The notes under the pieces: generated by a model
Database searches by the model: none
What the model was told of the DNA's origin: nothing
What the model saw: the letters and a program-made list of their open reading frames with translations, nothing else
In this document: positions 23,870 through 34,621 of the stretch, piece after piece
How the letters are laid out: each line of letters opens with the position of its first letter
How positions within the stretch are numbered: the first letter of the stretch is position 1
NCBI GenBank assembly: GCA_963575745.1
Contig: CAUYUJ010016892.1
Location: 123,095-187,094 of the forward strand
Direction of reading: 5' to 3'
Origin: Prorocentrum cordatum
Lineage: Eukaryota; Sar; Dinophyceae; Prorocentrales; Prorocentraceae
DNA length: 64,000 nucleotides
Position numbers and translations under genes: made by a program

Positions 23870-25564
23870 TTCTTTCTCTCTCTCTCTCTCTCTCTATCTA
23901 TCTCTATCTCTTCGCTCCATCATGCCTTGCTCTCTCTCTCTCTCTGTGCCCCGGTTAGGTTATGGTTTGTTCCCTCTCTTTCCCTTTCTCTCTCTCTCTC
24001 TCTCTCACGCTCCTTGCATCACCGACGCTCGATGTATTTCCATCGTTCTCCGAACAGCGCTTGCACTTAGAAGATGCCACCCCTGGCTTCGGCAACTCAG
24101 TTCCGTTGGCGGTTCAACCACCGCCTGGTCACCATCTGCTTGCATTTTGGGCGTTGTTGCCCCCCCCCCGCGCTGCGGTTGCCATCGTTGTTTTGTGTCC
24201 GCCCTTCTTGTCTGAACCCCGCGTTCGGGCCAGTGCCCTGGCGGTCGCCGTCGCCGCCCGTCGCCGTCGCACCGCGGCCCCCCTGCCCCCGATTGCGCCG
24301 CAAAGGCGCGACGTGAATTTCAACGGCTTGCCAGTCCATCGCGGGTCACTCGTCCACAATGTACTCGTCGGTTGCACCGCATAGATTGCGCCACACATAC
24401 GTTCGAACATTTAATTCGTAGTTTGCGCGCGCGGTGACATCAACGCAAGCGCCCGCGCCATAATTACGATGCTCATTCTGGCCAGGGATAAGGTCACATT
24501 ACATCCCGATCGCCACGCTATGATGAGAGCCCCCTACGATTCTCCCGCATATACAATCGATGATCGGTGAGGCAACGCTTCGCAGACGCGGGCTGGAGCG
24601 GCTCAGGGGCTGCAGCAACCAGCGTAACATGTAATTCCGAAAAACAAGGAGCAATGAGCGAGGACAATGAGGAGGACGAGGATAGGGAGCGTAGCAACAG
24701 CAGTAGAAAGAGGGGTAGGCGAAGGAGGGGCAAGGCAAGAGAGCAAAGGATGAGGGGAGGGGGGAAGGACGGGGAGGGCACCAGGAGGATTAGGAGGAGG
24801 AGATGGATGACGACGCGCGGCGTGAACGATCCGCAAGGCTTGCAAGATAGCTTCGGCCCATGGTCGAGCGCGCCCGCTGCTAACGGCGTAAAGCGGCGAC
24901 GAGGTAGAGAAGGAAGCGAAGGATGATGCGGGCCGAGGGAGAGGGGGAGGGGGGCCAGGAAGGATAACGCGTAGTGAACACGTCACAAAAAGGAAGCTCG
25001 GTGGGAGATGCCGCGCGATACTTTGCGCACGCACCGCCGCAATGCCTTCGCAAATGAGAGAATGTCAGATCCATCACCTTCTCTACGCTTAAACCGATGT
25101 TCATCCTCCTCACCCTCCCTCTCCCGAATCCTAGGGACATCGGCCCTCAATCTTAGTAAGGGCCAGCCCTCGAGTTAGACGCGGAATCGAGCTCAGCCCT
25201 CGCCCTGGCGGCGCCAGTTTCAGATCAGGCGAACTTGATTGTGAAGTTGATTTCTTCCGCCCTTTCCTGAATGCCGATGCCCCCGCCCCCCCCCGTCTCG
25301 GATTGCCCCCGTGCCGCCGAAGGCGCCGAGCTCCCAGGATGGCCGAAGGCCCGAAGAGGGCCTCTCGGGCTCAATTTTCCCGCATCGGTAAAATCGATGG
25401 GGGCTGGTCGAGGGGGGGGGGGGGGGCACCAGTGTCCTTCAACTCTACTGGAGTCACCGAGACCAGGTTGCCCGTCGTCGTTGCCCGCGCCCCTGGGGAC
25501 GTAGCCTCCTCCGCCACGGGCACGGGCGCGACTGCGTCGCCATTGATGGCAGTCGGCGCGCTGC
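23236..25564. other. Intron with CT arrays, no gene recognised
   Basis: (CT)n at 23820-23945 and 23980-24005. The remainder is mixed sequence with short open frames on both strands and no recognised motif. Confidence 0.5.
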
Positions 25565-25835
25565 CTGAGGAGGAGCAGCAGCAGCAGCAGCAGAAGAGGG
25601 AGAAGACGACGAGGTGGAGGAGGGGGGCGCGGAAGAAGCGGTGGAGGAGGAAGTGGAGGGGGAGATGGAAGAGGACGAGGAGGAGGGGGGCGGAGGATGA
25701 GGAGGAGGAGGAGGAGGACGAGGAGGATGAGGATGATGATGAGGAGGAGGAGGAGGAGGAGGCAGAGGAAGAGAAGGTGGAAGGGGAGGGGGAGGACGAC
25801 CATAGGAGGTGAAGGAGGAGGAGGAGGAGGAAGAA
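25565..25835. repeat. GGA/GAG trinucleotide repeat
   Basis: GGA-rich with GCA and GAT interruptions. The long Pro/Ser/Leu and Glu/Arg frames are repeat products. Confidence 0.9.
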
Positions 25836-25994
25836 GGATCGAGGCCTTCCATCGTGATAGTCACATTGCGCTCCGTGGGATTCGGCGGCGGCGAAACCGA
25901 GGGGCCTCGGATCCATCGGCATTCCTGGAATTAGGGGGCAACAGTCGAGGGGGTTGCTTGCGCGCCATCTTGAGTTGTGAATGGCCACTGGCGC

Positions 25995-26215
25995 AGGGAG
26001 GAGTGGAGTGGAGTGGAGTGGAGTGGAATGGAGTGGAGTGGAGCGGGGTGGAGTGGAGTGGAGTGGAGTGGAGTGGAGTAGAGTGGAGGGTGGAGTGGAG
26101 GTTGGAGTGGAGGTGGGATCGAGTGGAGCGGAGTGGAGGTGGGAGTGGAGGTGGGAGGTGGGAGGTGGGATGTGGGAGGTGGGAGGTGGGAGTGGAGTGG
26201 GGTGGAGTTGAGTGG
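25995..26215. repeat. GGAGT pentanucleotide array
   Basis: (GGAGT)n passing into GGAGGTGGGAG units. Confidence 0.95.
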
Positions 26216-26849
26216 ATTCTGCGAGCCCCCGCGAGCCTGTCAGGCGTCCGAGGGCCTTCCCAAACGTCTCCCATCCAGAATCAGTTGTCGCGCGCTGGTC
26301 CCGCCCCTGGCCTTGGCCATCTGCCCAGAGCGCCCTGCCGGGCTAAAAAACAAACGTCCGGGCTAATTAATATCCTGGAATGATTGGACTATCCTGCAAA
26401 ATGCTTGCAACCAGGTCAAAATCTCACCCTCCAGGCCAATTTCCGGCCCAATCATGCTATTTCGTGTTGTGTTCTTCATTTTGAGCTTCAATCAGGCCTC
26501 TTTCGAAGCATTACATGCCAATTTCTAGCCTGACAGGTTAATTTTAACACTTGTTGTTAAATTCGGTAACCTGATCAGGCTAAATCGCACGTGCGTCGCG
26601 AGCGCAAAGCAAATTAGCCTGGCAACGCAAAAATAGCATTATCGGGTTGGGGTGTTTCCGTTCAAGCGAATCCAATTCAAGTCGCGTCCGCATTGACTCG
26701 TTGTCCTTGCTGTTATTCGCGCTCGGCCCTTTCACCCACCGCCACCCGCCCGCTACCCATCCGGCGACCTGCTCCCCCGCGATCTATCTCGCGGGGGCGT
26801 CTTGCTAGCAATCCCACGAACCAAACTTATCTATTTGCCCGCGACTCAC
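26216..26849. other. AT-richer intron DNA, no gene seen
   Basis: Less GC-rich than its surroundings. Short direct repeats of an AGGCTAAWWT kind recur at about 26340, 26570, 26615, 27747 and 27800, on both sides of the fold-back element that follows. Confidence 0.5.
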
Positions 26850-27510
26850 CCCCGACCCGTCGCGCGAAGCTGACGGGGGGAGGCTGTTGAGTCATCTTAA
26901 AAAGTGACCACGCGGTCATCTTTCCATATGACGTTTTTTTTATGTGTTGTGTTATACGATGGCCGAAAAGGACGTAGATGACACCGAGCCCGATGAGCTT
27001 GCGAATGCCGTGCTCCTCGTTCCTAGAAGCACAACTTAAAACACAAAGCCTCGTCATCACCATCACCATCATCATCATGATTGGCATGTGTGCGTTCTGT
27101 CCTCACCAGGCGTGTCTCGACGCCCCTAAATGTGAGACCAAGAAAACGAGACACCTGAAGTTATATATATATATATATATGCCTCAGACAAGGGGGCCCG
27201 AGTGAAAACACAGTCGGTCCATATGTCCTTGCGGCATAACTGATGACGACGATGATGACGACGATTGTGATACCAATCATGATGATGGTGACGGTGATGA
27301 CGAGGCTTTGTGTTTTAAGTTGCGCTTCTAATTCTGAGAAGCACGGTTTTCGCAAGCTCATTGGGCTCGGTGTCATCTACGTCCTTTTCAATCATCGCAT
27401 AAAATGACTCATCTTGTCGGATGACACAACACATGAAAACCGTCATACCAAACTCACTTTTTAAACTGGTTGAGAATCCGCCCGATCAGCCAGCGCAACG
27501 GGTCGCGGGC
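26850..27510. mobile_element. Fold-back element with ~200-bp inverted arms
   Basis: The left arm (about 26850-27086, including GACGTAGATGACACCGAGCC and AACACAAAGCCTCGTCATCA) is repeated in reverse complement at about 27262-27510. The spacer is ~175 bp with an (AT)n run at 27164-27180. Two small ORFs, one per strand, encode near-identical peptides because they lie in the arms; they are not called as genes. Confidence 0.8.
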
Positions 27511-28309
27511 CGGCCGCGAGGCAGCTATGCAGGTTTAGCCCGCTGCCCTTTCTTCACCAAGAACCCTTGCAGGACGAGTCGCCGGCGCGCGGGTCGCGGC
27601 GGGTCGGGGCCGACGGCGACGAACAACAAGAGCACCGAGACAAATTACCGCAATCCCGCCCGAGGAAACCCATTACAAGCACGCCCCCCAAGACAGTGTC
27701 AGACCGGTCGCCCCCCTCACTCCAATTTCGCGGCCATGATGAATTAGCCTGGCTCAGGAAAAACTAACCTGCTATGCTGCTAACTCATCGGTGCTGCCAG
27801 GCTAAAAAATAGCATGCTTTGTCTTGGCCTGATACCCCGGGCCAGGGCGATCTGGGTGGGGCCTGGAGCAGCGCGATGCCGATTGGCTTGCCCCAAGAGG
27901 CTCGACGCGGGCCGCTCTAGGACCGAGAAGAACCAGGGCCAGGAGCGGCCGCGACGCGCGGCCTCCGATTCTGGATGGGAAGTGTTGGCCGATTGGCCGC
28001 TGAAGGCCACTCACTTGTCGGCGGTCGATGCCTCCTCCTCCGCTGCCTCTTCCTCGGCGGCCTCGCGCTGTGCGTGAATGAGGAGGATCTGGCGCTGGCT
28101 GCGCGGTTACAGCTGCGCCTGCCTTTCCTCGCGGGGGCGAGGCCGCTTAGCGGGCAAGAGGAGGAGGGGCGAACGAAACGGGAAGGAGAAACTTATGATG
28201 AGGTGGACGGCGAACAGGGGGAGCACGAGGAATTCGTTGGAATTCGCTGATATCCACGGGGCGACAGGGGGAACACGAGGAGGAGAAGGAGAAGGAATTG
28301 GAAGCGGAG
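27511..28309. other. Intron, no gene seen
   Basis: GC-rich, with short open frames only. Confidence 0.45.
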
Positions 28310-28755
28310 ACAGGGCAGCCTCAGCCTCAGCCTCAGCCTGCCTCTGCCTCAGCCTCAGCCTGCTTCGGCCTCAGCCTCAGTCTGCCTTCAGCCTCGGCCT
28401 CAGCCTCAGCCTACCGCAGCCTCAGCCTGCATCAGCCTCAGCCTCAGCCTCAGCCTGCCTCAGCATCAGCCTGCCTCAGCCTCAGCCTCAGCCTCAGCCT
28501 GCTTCAGCCTCAGCCTCAGTCTGCCTTCAGCCTCGGCCTCATCCTCAGCGTGCCTCAGCCTCAGCCTGCATCAGCCTCAGCCTCAGCCTCAGCCTGCCTC
28601 AGCATCAGCCTGCCTCAGCCTCAGCCTCAGCCTGCCTCAGCCTCAGCCTCAGCCTGCTTCAGCCTCAGCCTCAGTCTGCCTTCAGCCTCGGCCTCAGCCT
28701 CAGCCTGCCTCAGCCTCAGCCTGCCTCAGCCTCAGCATCAGCCTGCCTCAGCATT
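28310..28755. repeat. CCTCAG hexanucleotide minisatellite
   Basis: (CCTCAG)n with CCTGCCTCAG variants arranged in higher-order blocks of about 120-200 bp, e.g. GTCTGCCTTCAGCCTCGGCC at about 28381, 28530 and 28675. Confidence 0.95.
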
Positions 28756-29105
28756 CAAAATGTGGCCCAGGAATGGAAGTTCTGGGAACTCGAAGAACAC
28801 GAAGTGGCCTACAGTTGGCTCCGGGCATTCAAAATCATGCCCAGGAATGAAGTTCTGGGAACTCGAAGACCACGAAGTGGCCTACAGTTGGCTCCGGGCA
28901 TTCAAAATGTGGCCCGGGAATGGAGTTCTGGGAACTCGAAGAGCACGAAGTGGCCTACAGTTGGCTCCGGGCTTTCAAAATGTTGCCCGGGAATGGATTT
29001 CTGGGAACTCGAAGACCACGAAGTGGCCTACAGTTGGCTCCGGGCATTCAGAATGTGGCCCGGGAATAGAGTTCTGGGACCTCGAAGACCACGAAGTGTG
29101 CAACT
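28756..29105. repeat. ~74-bp tandem repeat, about 4.7 copies
   Basis: Unit: ATTCAAAATGTGGCCCGGGA, then GTTCTGGGAACTCGAAGA, then CACGAAGTGGCCTACAGTTG, then GCTCCGGGC. The 363-residue frame spanning this and the previous array is repeat-encoded and not a gene. Confidence 0.95.
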
Positions 29106-31089
29106 GTTGACTAACAAAAATCCCCGGCCCCCCCTTGGATCGCGCCCAGACCCCCCTGGGGCGTCATGATGCTGTCTTTTGGCCATACTAGAAACCTATC
29201 AGTCTTCGCTGTTAGATAATAGTGAGACGAACCAAGGAAAGGCGTGCCAGGGGGGACGAATAATAGCAGAACGGTGACATGGCGTCGAAGAGCTACCTTG
29301 TTGTTTGGCGGGCGTGGCCGATGCGTGACTGAGCTGTTGTGGCAATTCCGAGGGCCCCCGCAAGGCTTCCTGGGAACCTCGCAAGAGCTCAGTGGAGGTG
29401 TTTTGGGGGGGCGGCTTGGGTGTTTTTTTTTAAGCATCCAATGAGCTATATGAGACATTTTTTTCGGGGGGGGGGGGGGGGGCGGCGTTTGGAAGCTCCA
29501 AGGCTTCCAATGAGACCTCTGGGGGGACCCGTTGGATTCAGGAGGTTGTTTGCAATGGTGTGGGGGCCTCCTGGGACCTTCCTGGGGGTCTCGTCGGGGC
29601 TCCTTGGAAAAAGCGTTATGGAGGTTTCTGGAAGGCCGCGTAGGCTTTGGGGGGCGTCTTCGGGGCCTTTTTGGGAGGAATTTCGAGACGCGTTTTGACA
29701 GCTTCTTGGGCCGTATTGGAACGATCTTGGGGGTCTCTGGGGCCATGATGGACGCTCGTAGAACCGGAAAGGCCGTACGATGCAAAACATTCAAAAACCA
29801 ATGGGATTTAGATGATTTTAGCCTTTGGGGCTCTCTTTGGCGTTCCTGCCGGGTTCTCCTGAGTTATATTTAAAGGTTGTGGGCCATCTGGAAGTCATCT
29901 TGGGTCATCTTGGTTCGATCGGGAGCCGCCATGGAGGTACATGGTGGCCGTGTTGGGCCGGTGGATTTTTCCAGACCGCGACCCCGGAGCTCCCGACCCC
30001 TTGGGGGCAGTCCCAGATCCATCTCTGGGGAGTGGCCCCGCGGAGGCAGCGATCAGGGAAAAGTAGAGGGACCGAAGGTATCAGTCCCTTGCGCATGCCC
30101 GGGCTTACCCCCGCAGATCCAATTGACGCTGAGGTGTCGGACAACCCCGCTGGGGCTCACGCGGCCAAGAGGATGATGAGCGCGAGAAATCCAAAGCGGA
30201 TGAGGATGATGATTGTGCAGGCGGGGCGGAATGATGTTGAGGAGGAGGAGGAGGAGGAGGAGGAGGAGGAGGAGGAGGAGGAGGAGCAGGAGGAGACCTT
30301 GCGAGGTATGAGCCTCAGCTGGTCTTTCGGAAAAGTCTGACCTGCGGGGGCAGGGCTCGCCCGTGGTTGCCCACCTCCGCGGACGACCTGCGTGCACCGT
30401 GCCGCGTTGGCGTCTCCCTGGGGGCGTCGTCGATCTTCGACCCGGGAGTGGTACGGTGCACAGCCCTTCGGCCTTCGGAGCCGACAGACTATCCACCGCA
30501 CCGCGCTGGAGCGAGGCACGAGTGGGGCCCAAAGACTTCTCACGTCGCAGCGCGGCAGAGGCATTCAGCACGCGCGCGCGCGGGCAGGCCGGCTGACGGT
30601 GCTGCGAATCGTTTGGATGCGGGGGTTGCTGAAGGTGCCCCTGGCCCCAGGTGCCCCCCAGCTTTTCACTCAATGTTGGATCCCCTGGGGTCCTCAGGGC
30701 CGCGTGAGGGGTGTTCTGGAGGCCGCGGGGGCCTCCTGAGGAATCCTGGGGACACCTTGGGCCAGGGGCACTTCTAGCAGCACCCGAGGAGAGAGGAGCG
30801 GCCGCGGGAGGCAGGGGAGTCCAGACACTCGCAGGCCTAGAGGTTGACACCAACACCAAGATCGGCGGTGTGCCTCCACCGAGGGAAGACGATCCCGATC
30901 TCGGTGATGGTGGTACTGTTCCTATTCTGCCTTCCAAGGTCACCGAAATGCTACCACCAGCACCGAAGTTCAGGATCGTCTCCCCCGTGTGGAGGCAGAC
31001 CCCCCTGTGCCGGTGTTGGGGAGGCCCACGTCCAGGCCTCCGAGGCACGGCGCGGCCCGTGCGCGCCGTCCTCGCCCCCGCGGCGCGAG
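29106..31089. other. Intron, no gene recognised
   Basis: Contains a G homopolymer at 29466-29481, GAGGCC/GGGGTCTC-type short repeats (29500-29760) and a (GGA)n run (30238-30295). No protein family seen. Confidence 0.5.
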
Positions 31090-31146
31090 GACCGGGCCCA
31101 CAGCCGGGTGGGGACCCCGGAGTACCAGGCGCCCGAGATCGTCCAG
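31090..31146 (+). CDS. AGC protein kinase, exon d (activation segment, APE motif)
   Basis: Encodes DRAHSRVGTPEYQAPEIVQ: the end of the activation loop and the GTPEY-x-APEI motif of AGC kinases. Acceptor GCGCGAG|G; donor GC (GCGGGG at 31147), phase 0. In PKA the phosphorylated Thr lies in TLC-GTPEY. Here the three residues before GTPEY are S-R-V, so a Ser takes the position of that Thr and the Cys is replaced. The usual Leu of EYLAPE is Gln. Confidence 0.88.
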
Positions 31147-31249
31147 GCGGGGGCCGCGCTGCGAGCGGCCGTCGGGGCCGCGGGGCCCCGACGGCCGCGG
31201 GGCCTCGAGGGCCGAGGAGGGCCGAGGGCCTCGAGGAGGACGCTCGAGG

Positions 31250-31440
31250 ACCGAGGAGGACGAAGGGGGGGGGGATTGGGAGAGGGGGGGGTGACGAGAT
31301 CTGCTGCATGCAGCTGGTTTCGGCCCCACCGAGGGGCCCGTTCCTCGATGCATGGGCGCCGGGCGGCGCCGGGGAAGTCAGATGCGTGAGCTGATTCTCA
31401 AACCCCCCCTTTGCTATCCCCCCTCTTCGCTCGTCCCGAG
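31250..31440. mobile_element. MITE family 3, copy 1
   Basis: Homologous to 34311-34498. Shared interior ATCTGCTGCATRCAGCTGGT, GAGGGGCCC and GAGCTGATTCTCAAACC. Inverted ends are GGACGAAGGGGGGGGGATTG on the left and CTATCCCCCCTCTTCGCTCG on the right. It starts about 100 bp inside the intron following exon d. Confidence 0.75.
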
Positions 31441-32209
31441 AGGACCGAGGAGAGCCAGTGGCAGAGTGTCGAGGAGGATCGAGGATCGAGGAGGAACGGT
31501 CGAGAGGGGAGCCGATCCACTTGGGAGGTCTGGGGCCCCTCTTTGGGGCCTCCTGGGGAGGCCCCTGACCGTTGCAGGCCGGCCAGGGGCCAGGGGGCCC
31601 CATGCCGTGCCATGGGCTGCAACTTTTGGACCCCCGCCGCAGGCGGCGCTGCGCAGCCGATCGGGGGAGGCCCCTGGTCCTCTTCCGTCCAGAGCGTCGC
31701 GACCCCAGATATCCGAGGGGGCGACTTCTTCAACGGTGCAGTGCGCGGCCCCAGAGGTCCCGACCTCTTCGCGGCGGCGCAGCTCTCCGTCCAGGGCCAA
31801 TGTTGGATGGCCCTGGGTCCCGATGGCGGGCCCCAGAGGCCGACGTCGAGGAACAGCATCGAGATGGGAAAAGACACCGCCGGACCGGCGAGGGCCCCCC
31901 GCTCTCCGCCAGGAGCCCCGACGGGAGGGCGCCGAGCCGTGTCGCCTGCAAGGGGGGGCCCGAAGACCCGGGGGGCCGCGCGCAGTTTCCGCCCGCGTCG
32001 GAGGCCCGCGCGGCGCGCCACCGCCGAGGGCCGAGGGTCCGACGGCGCTCTGCGGCGACGCGCGCGTGGGGACACGTGCGCGCGGGGAGCGAGGAGGAGG
32101 AGGAGGAGGAGGAGGAGGAGGAAGCGGATGAGGGAGAGGGAGAGGAGGAGGACAGGGGTAACTCGGTTGCGAGCAAGGGTGGCCCGTCGCAGGAGTGACC
32201 TCTGGTCTT

Positions 32210-32333
32210 GGCATCGCTCGGACGCGTGCACTTTCTTTTTCGGCGAGGACCATCGAGGAGTCTCCTCGATCACTTGGCGAAGAAACCACGCACGAGACCG
32301 AAAAAGACAGGGAATGGACGTCCGAGCGATGGC
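32210..32333. mobile_element. MITE family 1, copy 2
   Basis: Same inverted ends and interior as the copy at 12585. It shares the additional left flank TGACCTCTGGTCTT with the next copy at 32485, so this pair may derive from a local duplication. Confidence 0.8.
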
Positions 32334-32484
32334 GAGTGGTGCGGGCACACAGGGGTCCCCCGTGGCGGGCGGCCCGCGCGGTCGGATTCATTCCCCCCCC
32401 CCCGCCCTGTCCCCCGCGGCCCCCCAGAAGCCGCGCACCAGGTGGCCTTCTTGCCTGGGGCGCTCCTGCGTGACCTCTGGTCTT

Positions 32485-32615
32485 GGCATCGCTCGGACGT
32501 GTGCATTTTTTTTTCTTTCGGCGAGGACCATCGAGGAGCATCCTTGATCATTCCGCGAAAAAACCACGCACGAAACCGACAAAAAACACAGGAAATGGAC
32601 GTCCGAGCGACGGCC
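32485..32615. mobile_element. MITE family 1, copy 3
   Basis: Left end GGCATCGCTCGGACGT, right end ACGTCCGAGCGACGGCC. Interior as in other copies, with a longer T run. Confidence 0.8.
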
Positions 32616-32779
32616 AGTGGGGGGCAGGGGTGGAGGAGGCATGCGTCCGCGCGTGCCCGTGCGCGGCTCCGCGTGGCCCGCTCACGCCCGCGCGCGCGCT
32701 CGCCCGCGCTCGCCCGCGCGCGCCTGCGCGAGCCGCGCGGGGCGCCCGCGGCGGGCACGGGCAGCACTGCGTTTGAATA

Positions 32780-32944
32780 GGGGATCGATTGCAGCATTGA
32801 TTGGCTCCAGAAGTGGCTCTCCCGCCGAGTATCAGGAACCGCTCGCATGCTCGCAGATCTACGGGGCAGTGCGCGTAGTTTGCTCCCGGATGCGGCGGGG
32901 AGTTCCCTTTTTGTTGGGGCAAGTCAGTTCTGTAGTCGATGCCC
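32780..32944. mobile_element. MITE family 2, copy 2
   Basis: Left end GGGGATCGATTGCAG, right end CTGTAGTCGATGCCC; imperfect inverted repeats relative to 18352-18502. It shares the interior ATCTACGGGGCA segment with copy 1. Confidence 0.75.
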
Positions 32945-33099
32945 TGCTCGATGTCTAGGGAGGGCTGTGTCTCTCTCTCTCTCTCTCTCCCTTGGGGTCC
33001 CCGCGTGGGCGCGGAGACAACCGCGCACCGCCGGGCGCGGGGCGCAACGCTGGGTGGCTTGGAGGGAGCGGAGCCCAGCCCTGAGCTCGGTCCAGAGGA

Positions 33100-33235
33100 T
33101 GCACTCTCTCTCTCTCTCTCTCTCTTTTTTTTCTCTCTCTCTCTCTCACTCTCTTTCTCTCTCTCTCTCTCTCTCTCCCCCTTTCGATGTATGCATCTCT
33201 ATATATATATATATATATGTAGATATATACGCACT
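33100..33235. repeat. CT and AT microsatellites
   Basis: (CT)n at 33106-33178 and (AT)n at 33199-33219. Confidence 0.95.
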
Positions 33236-33319
33236 GCGTCCCAGGCCAGCGGGGAGACCCACGCTCATTCCCCCATGGCGGTCCCGGGCCTCCAGGAGTT
33301 CTCTTTATCGCTCCACGAC

Positions 33320-33660
33320 GACTTAGATGCCATCCAAGACGGCTCAAAACGCTCAAGATGGCTTCAGAGATGCCTCCAACACCTCCAAGAAGCTCCCAAG
33401 ACGCCCCAAGAGGGCTCCCACGAGGCCTCCCAAGAGAGCCCCAAGAGACAAACATGGCCCCACTCCGTCGGGAAACGTATATGTTTACCAAATTCGCCTC
33501 TTGGCCTTTCACAGCGTAGAAAACGGCCCGAGAGGCCCCCAATATTGTCCCAAGACGGCCGAAGAGGCTCCTAGACGGCCCAAGAGGGCCCCCAGGCGAC
33601 AGAAGATGGCCCCAGAACGCTTCAAGAAGGGGCCCAGAGGGGATCCCCGAACGGACATTT
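33320..33660. repeat. CCAAGAGGCCCC-type low-complexity repeat
   Basis: Short units such as GCCCAAGAGGGCCCC and CAAGACGGC run through the stretch. It is the reverse-orientation counterpart of 21140-21400 and 29500-29760. Despite continuous open frames on both strands it has no recognisable protein. Confidence 0.6.
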
Positions 33661-33794
33661 GACGTCTCCGCCACTAGAGGTCTCCAGGGATCCCGAAGAG
33701 GCCCCCAAAAGGTTCTCCGATAGACGCCCGAGCGGTAAGATATATGCCGAGCAAACCAAATCACCAAAGCTCCAGCAATACAGTGGATACCCAT

Positions 33795-33985
33795 GCCAAG
33801 AAACACCCCGCTTGCCTCCAGGGTGCCCTGGGTTTCTTGGGCCTCCGATGGCTTTCTCATCGGAGGCGTGGCGTTCCGACGTCCAAACATCGATGGACGT
33901 CCTGGGGCCTCAGGATTGGGCTTCTTGTGGAGGGTTTCCTGTGGACTGGCCTCCACTGTGCTCATACAGTCGGGGCGCTGGAGAA
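33795..33985. repeat. Dispersed repeat X, full copy
   Basis: CTTGCCTCCAGGGTGCCCTG, TTTCTTGGGCCTCCGATGG, then GGACGTCCTGGGGCCTCAGG, CTTCTTGTGGAGGGTTTCC and GTGGACTGGCCTCC. A second full copy is at 63590-63750; split halves are at 15121 and 16850. Confidence 0.8.
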
Positions 33986-34219
33986 GGAGCCCTTTTCGTT
34001 GGCGAGGGGCTCCGTGTTCCTTGATTGTTTCGCAGTTTGCCTCAGGTTTTCTTCAGCTTTTCGATGGGGCATCGAACTTTAACCGATAGGAAATAGGGGC
34101 CTCGTTCCTTATTCGGGGTTCCTTAGGTCAACGCCTCGACTGCAGGTCCTCCCCCCCGCTGCCCCACTCTGGAGGCTGGGGGGCCCGCTTCTCGTGGCGG
34201 GGGGGGGGAGAGCGGCCAG

Positions 34220-34286
34220 GCCCGCGGCCACGGCACCGCGGTGGACTGGTGGGCCCTGGGGGTGCTGCTGTTCGAGATGCTCGTGG
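34220..34286 (+). CDS. AGC protein kinase, exon e (VDWWALG)
   Basis: Encodes ARGHGTAVDWWALG followed by VLLFEMLV and one base of the next codon. This is alpha-F of AGC kinases, with the invariant Asp and the WWALG motif. Acceptor GGCCAG|G. The donor is placed at 34287 (GCCGCC, phase 1), because joining its last G to GG of exon f gives Gly and the exact family length EMLVG-x-x-PFF. Later GC donors would add one or two Arg codons. The intron that follows is ~27.4 kb and holds both retrotransposons. Confidence 0.9.
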
Positions 34287-34310
34287 GCCGCCGCGGGGGG
34301 GTTCGGGTCG

Positions 34311-34498
34311 GGCGAAAGGGGGGGGGTTGGGAAAGGGGGGGTTACGAAATCTGCTGCATACAGCTGGTTTCGGCCCGGCCGAGGGGCCCATTCCCCGATA
34401 CATGGGCGCCTCCCGGCGCCGGGAGGCGCCGGGAAAATCAGCTACGGGAGCTGATTCTCAAACCCCCCCTTTGCTATCCCCCCCTTTCGCCCGACCCG
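34311..34498. mobile_element. MITE family 3, copy 2
   Basis: About 188 bp with near-perfect ~38-bp terminal inverted repeats: the left arm begins CGGGTCGGGCGAAAGGGGGG and the right arm ends CCCCCCTTTCGCCCGACCCG. The interior matches 31250-31440. It begins only ~25 bp after the exon e donor. Confidence 0.85.
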
Positions 34499-34515
34499 AG
34501 GGGTGGACGGGATGG

Positions 34516-34621
34516 GGCCCAAAGAATATACACCACCACCACGTCGATTCCTCCTCTCTCCTCTTTCCAGCGAGAGGCAGGGGGGGAGGGAGGTGGTGGT
34601 GGTGGTGTATATTTTTGGGCC
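34516..34621. repeat. 106-bp inverted repeat (CACCACCAC arms)
   Basis: Left arm GGGCCCAAAGAATATACACC plus ACCACCAC; right arm GTGGTGGTGGTG, then GTATATTTTTGGGCC. These are inverted copies of about 28 bp, adjacent to the preceding MITE. Confidence 0.8.

Noticed and set aside
31398-32780. Overlapping long frames on both strands around 31.4-32.8 kb
   Set aside because: Very GC-rich DNA with few stops; both strands open, Pro/Arg/Gly-rich, no family.
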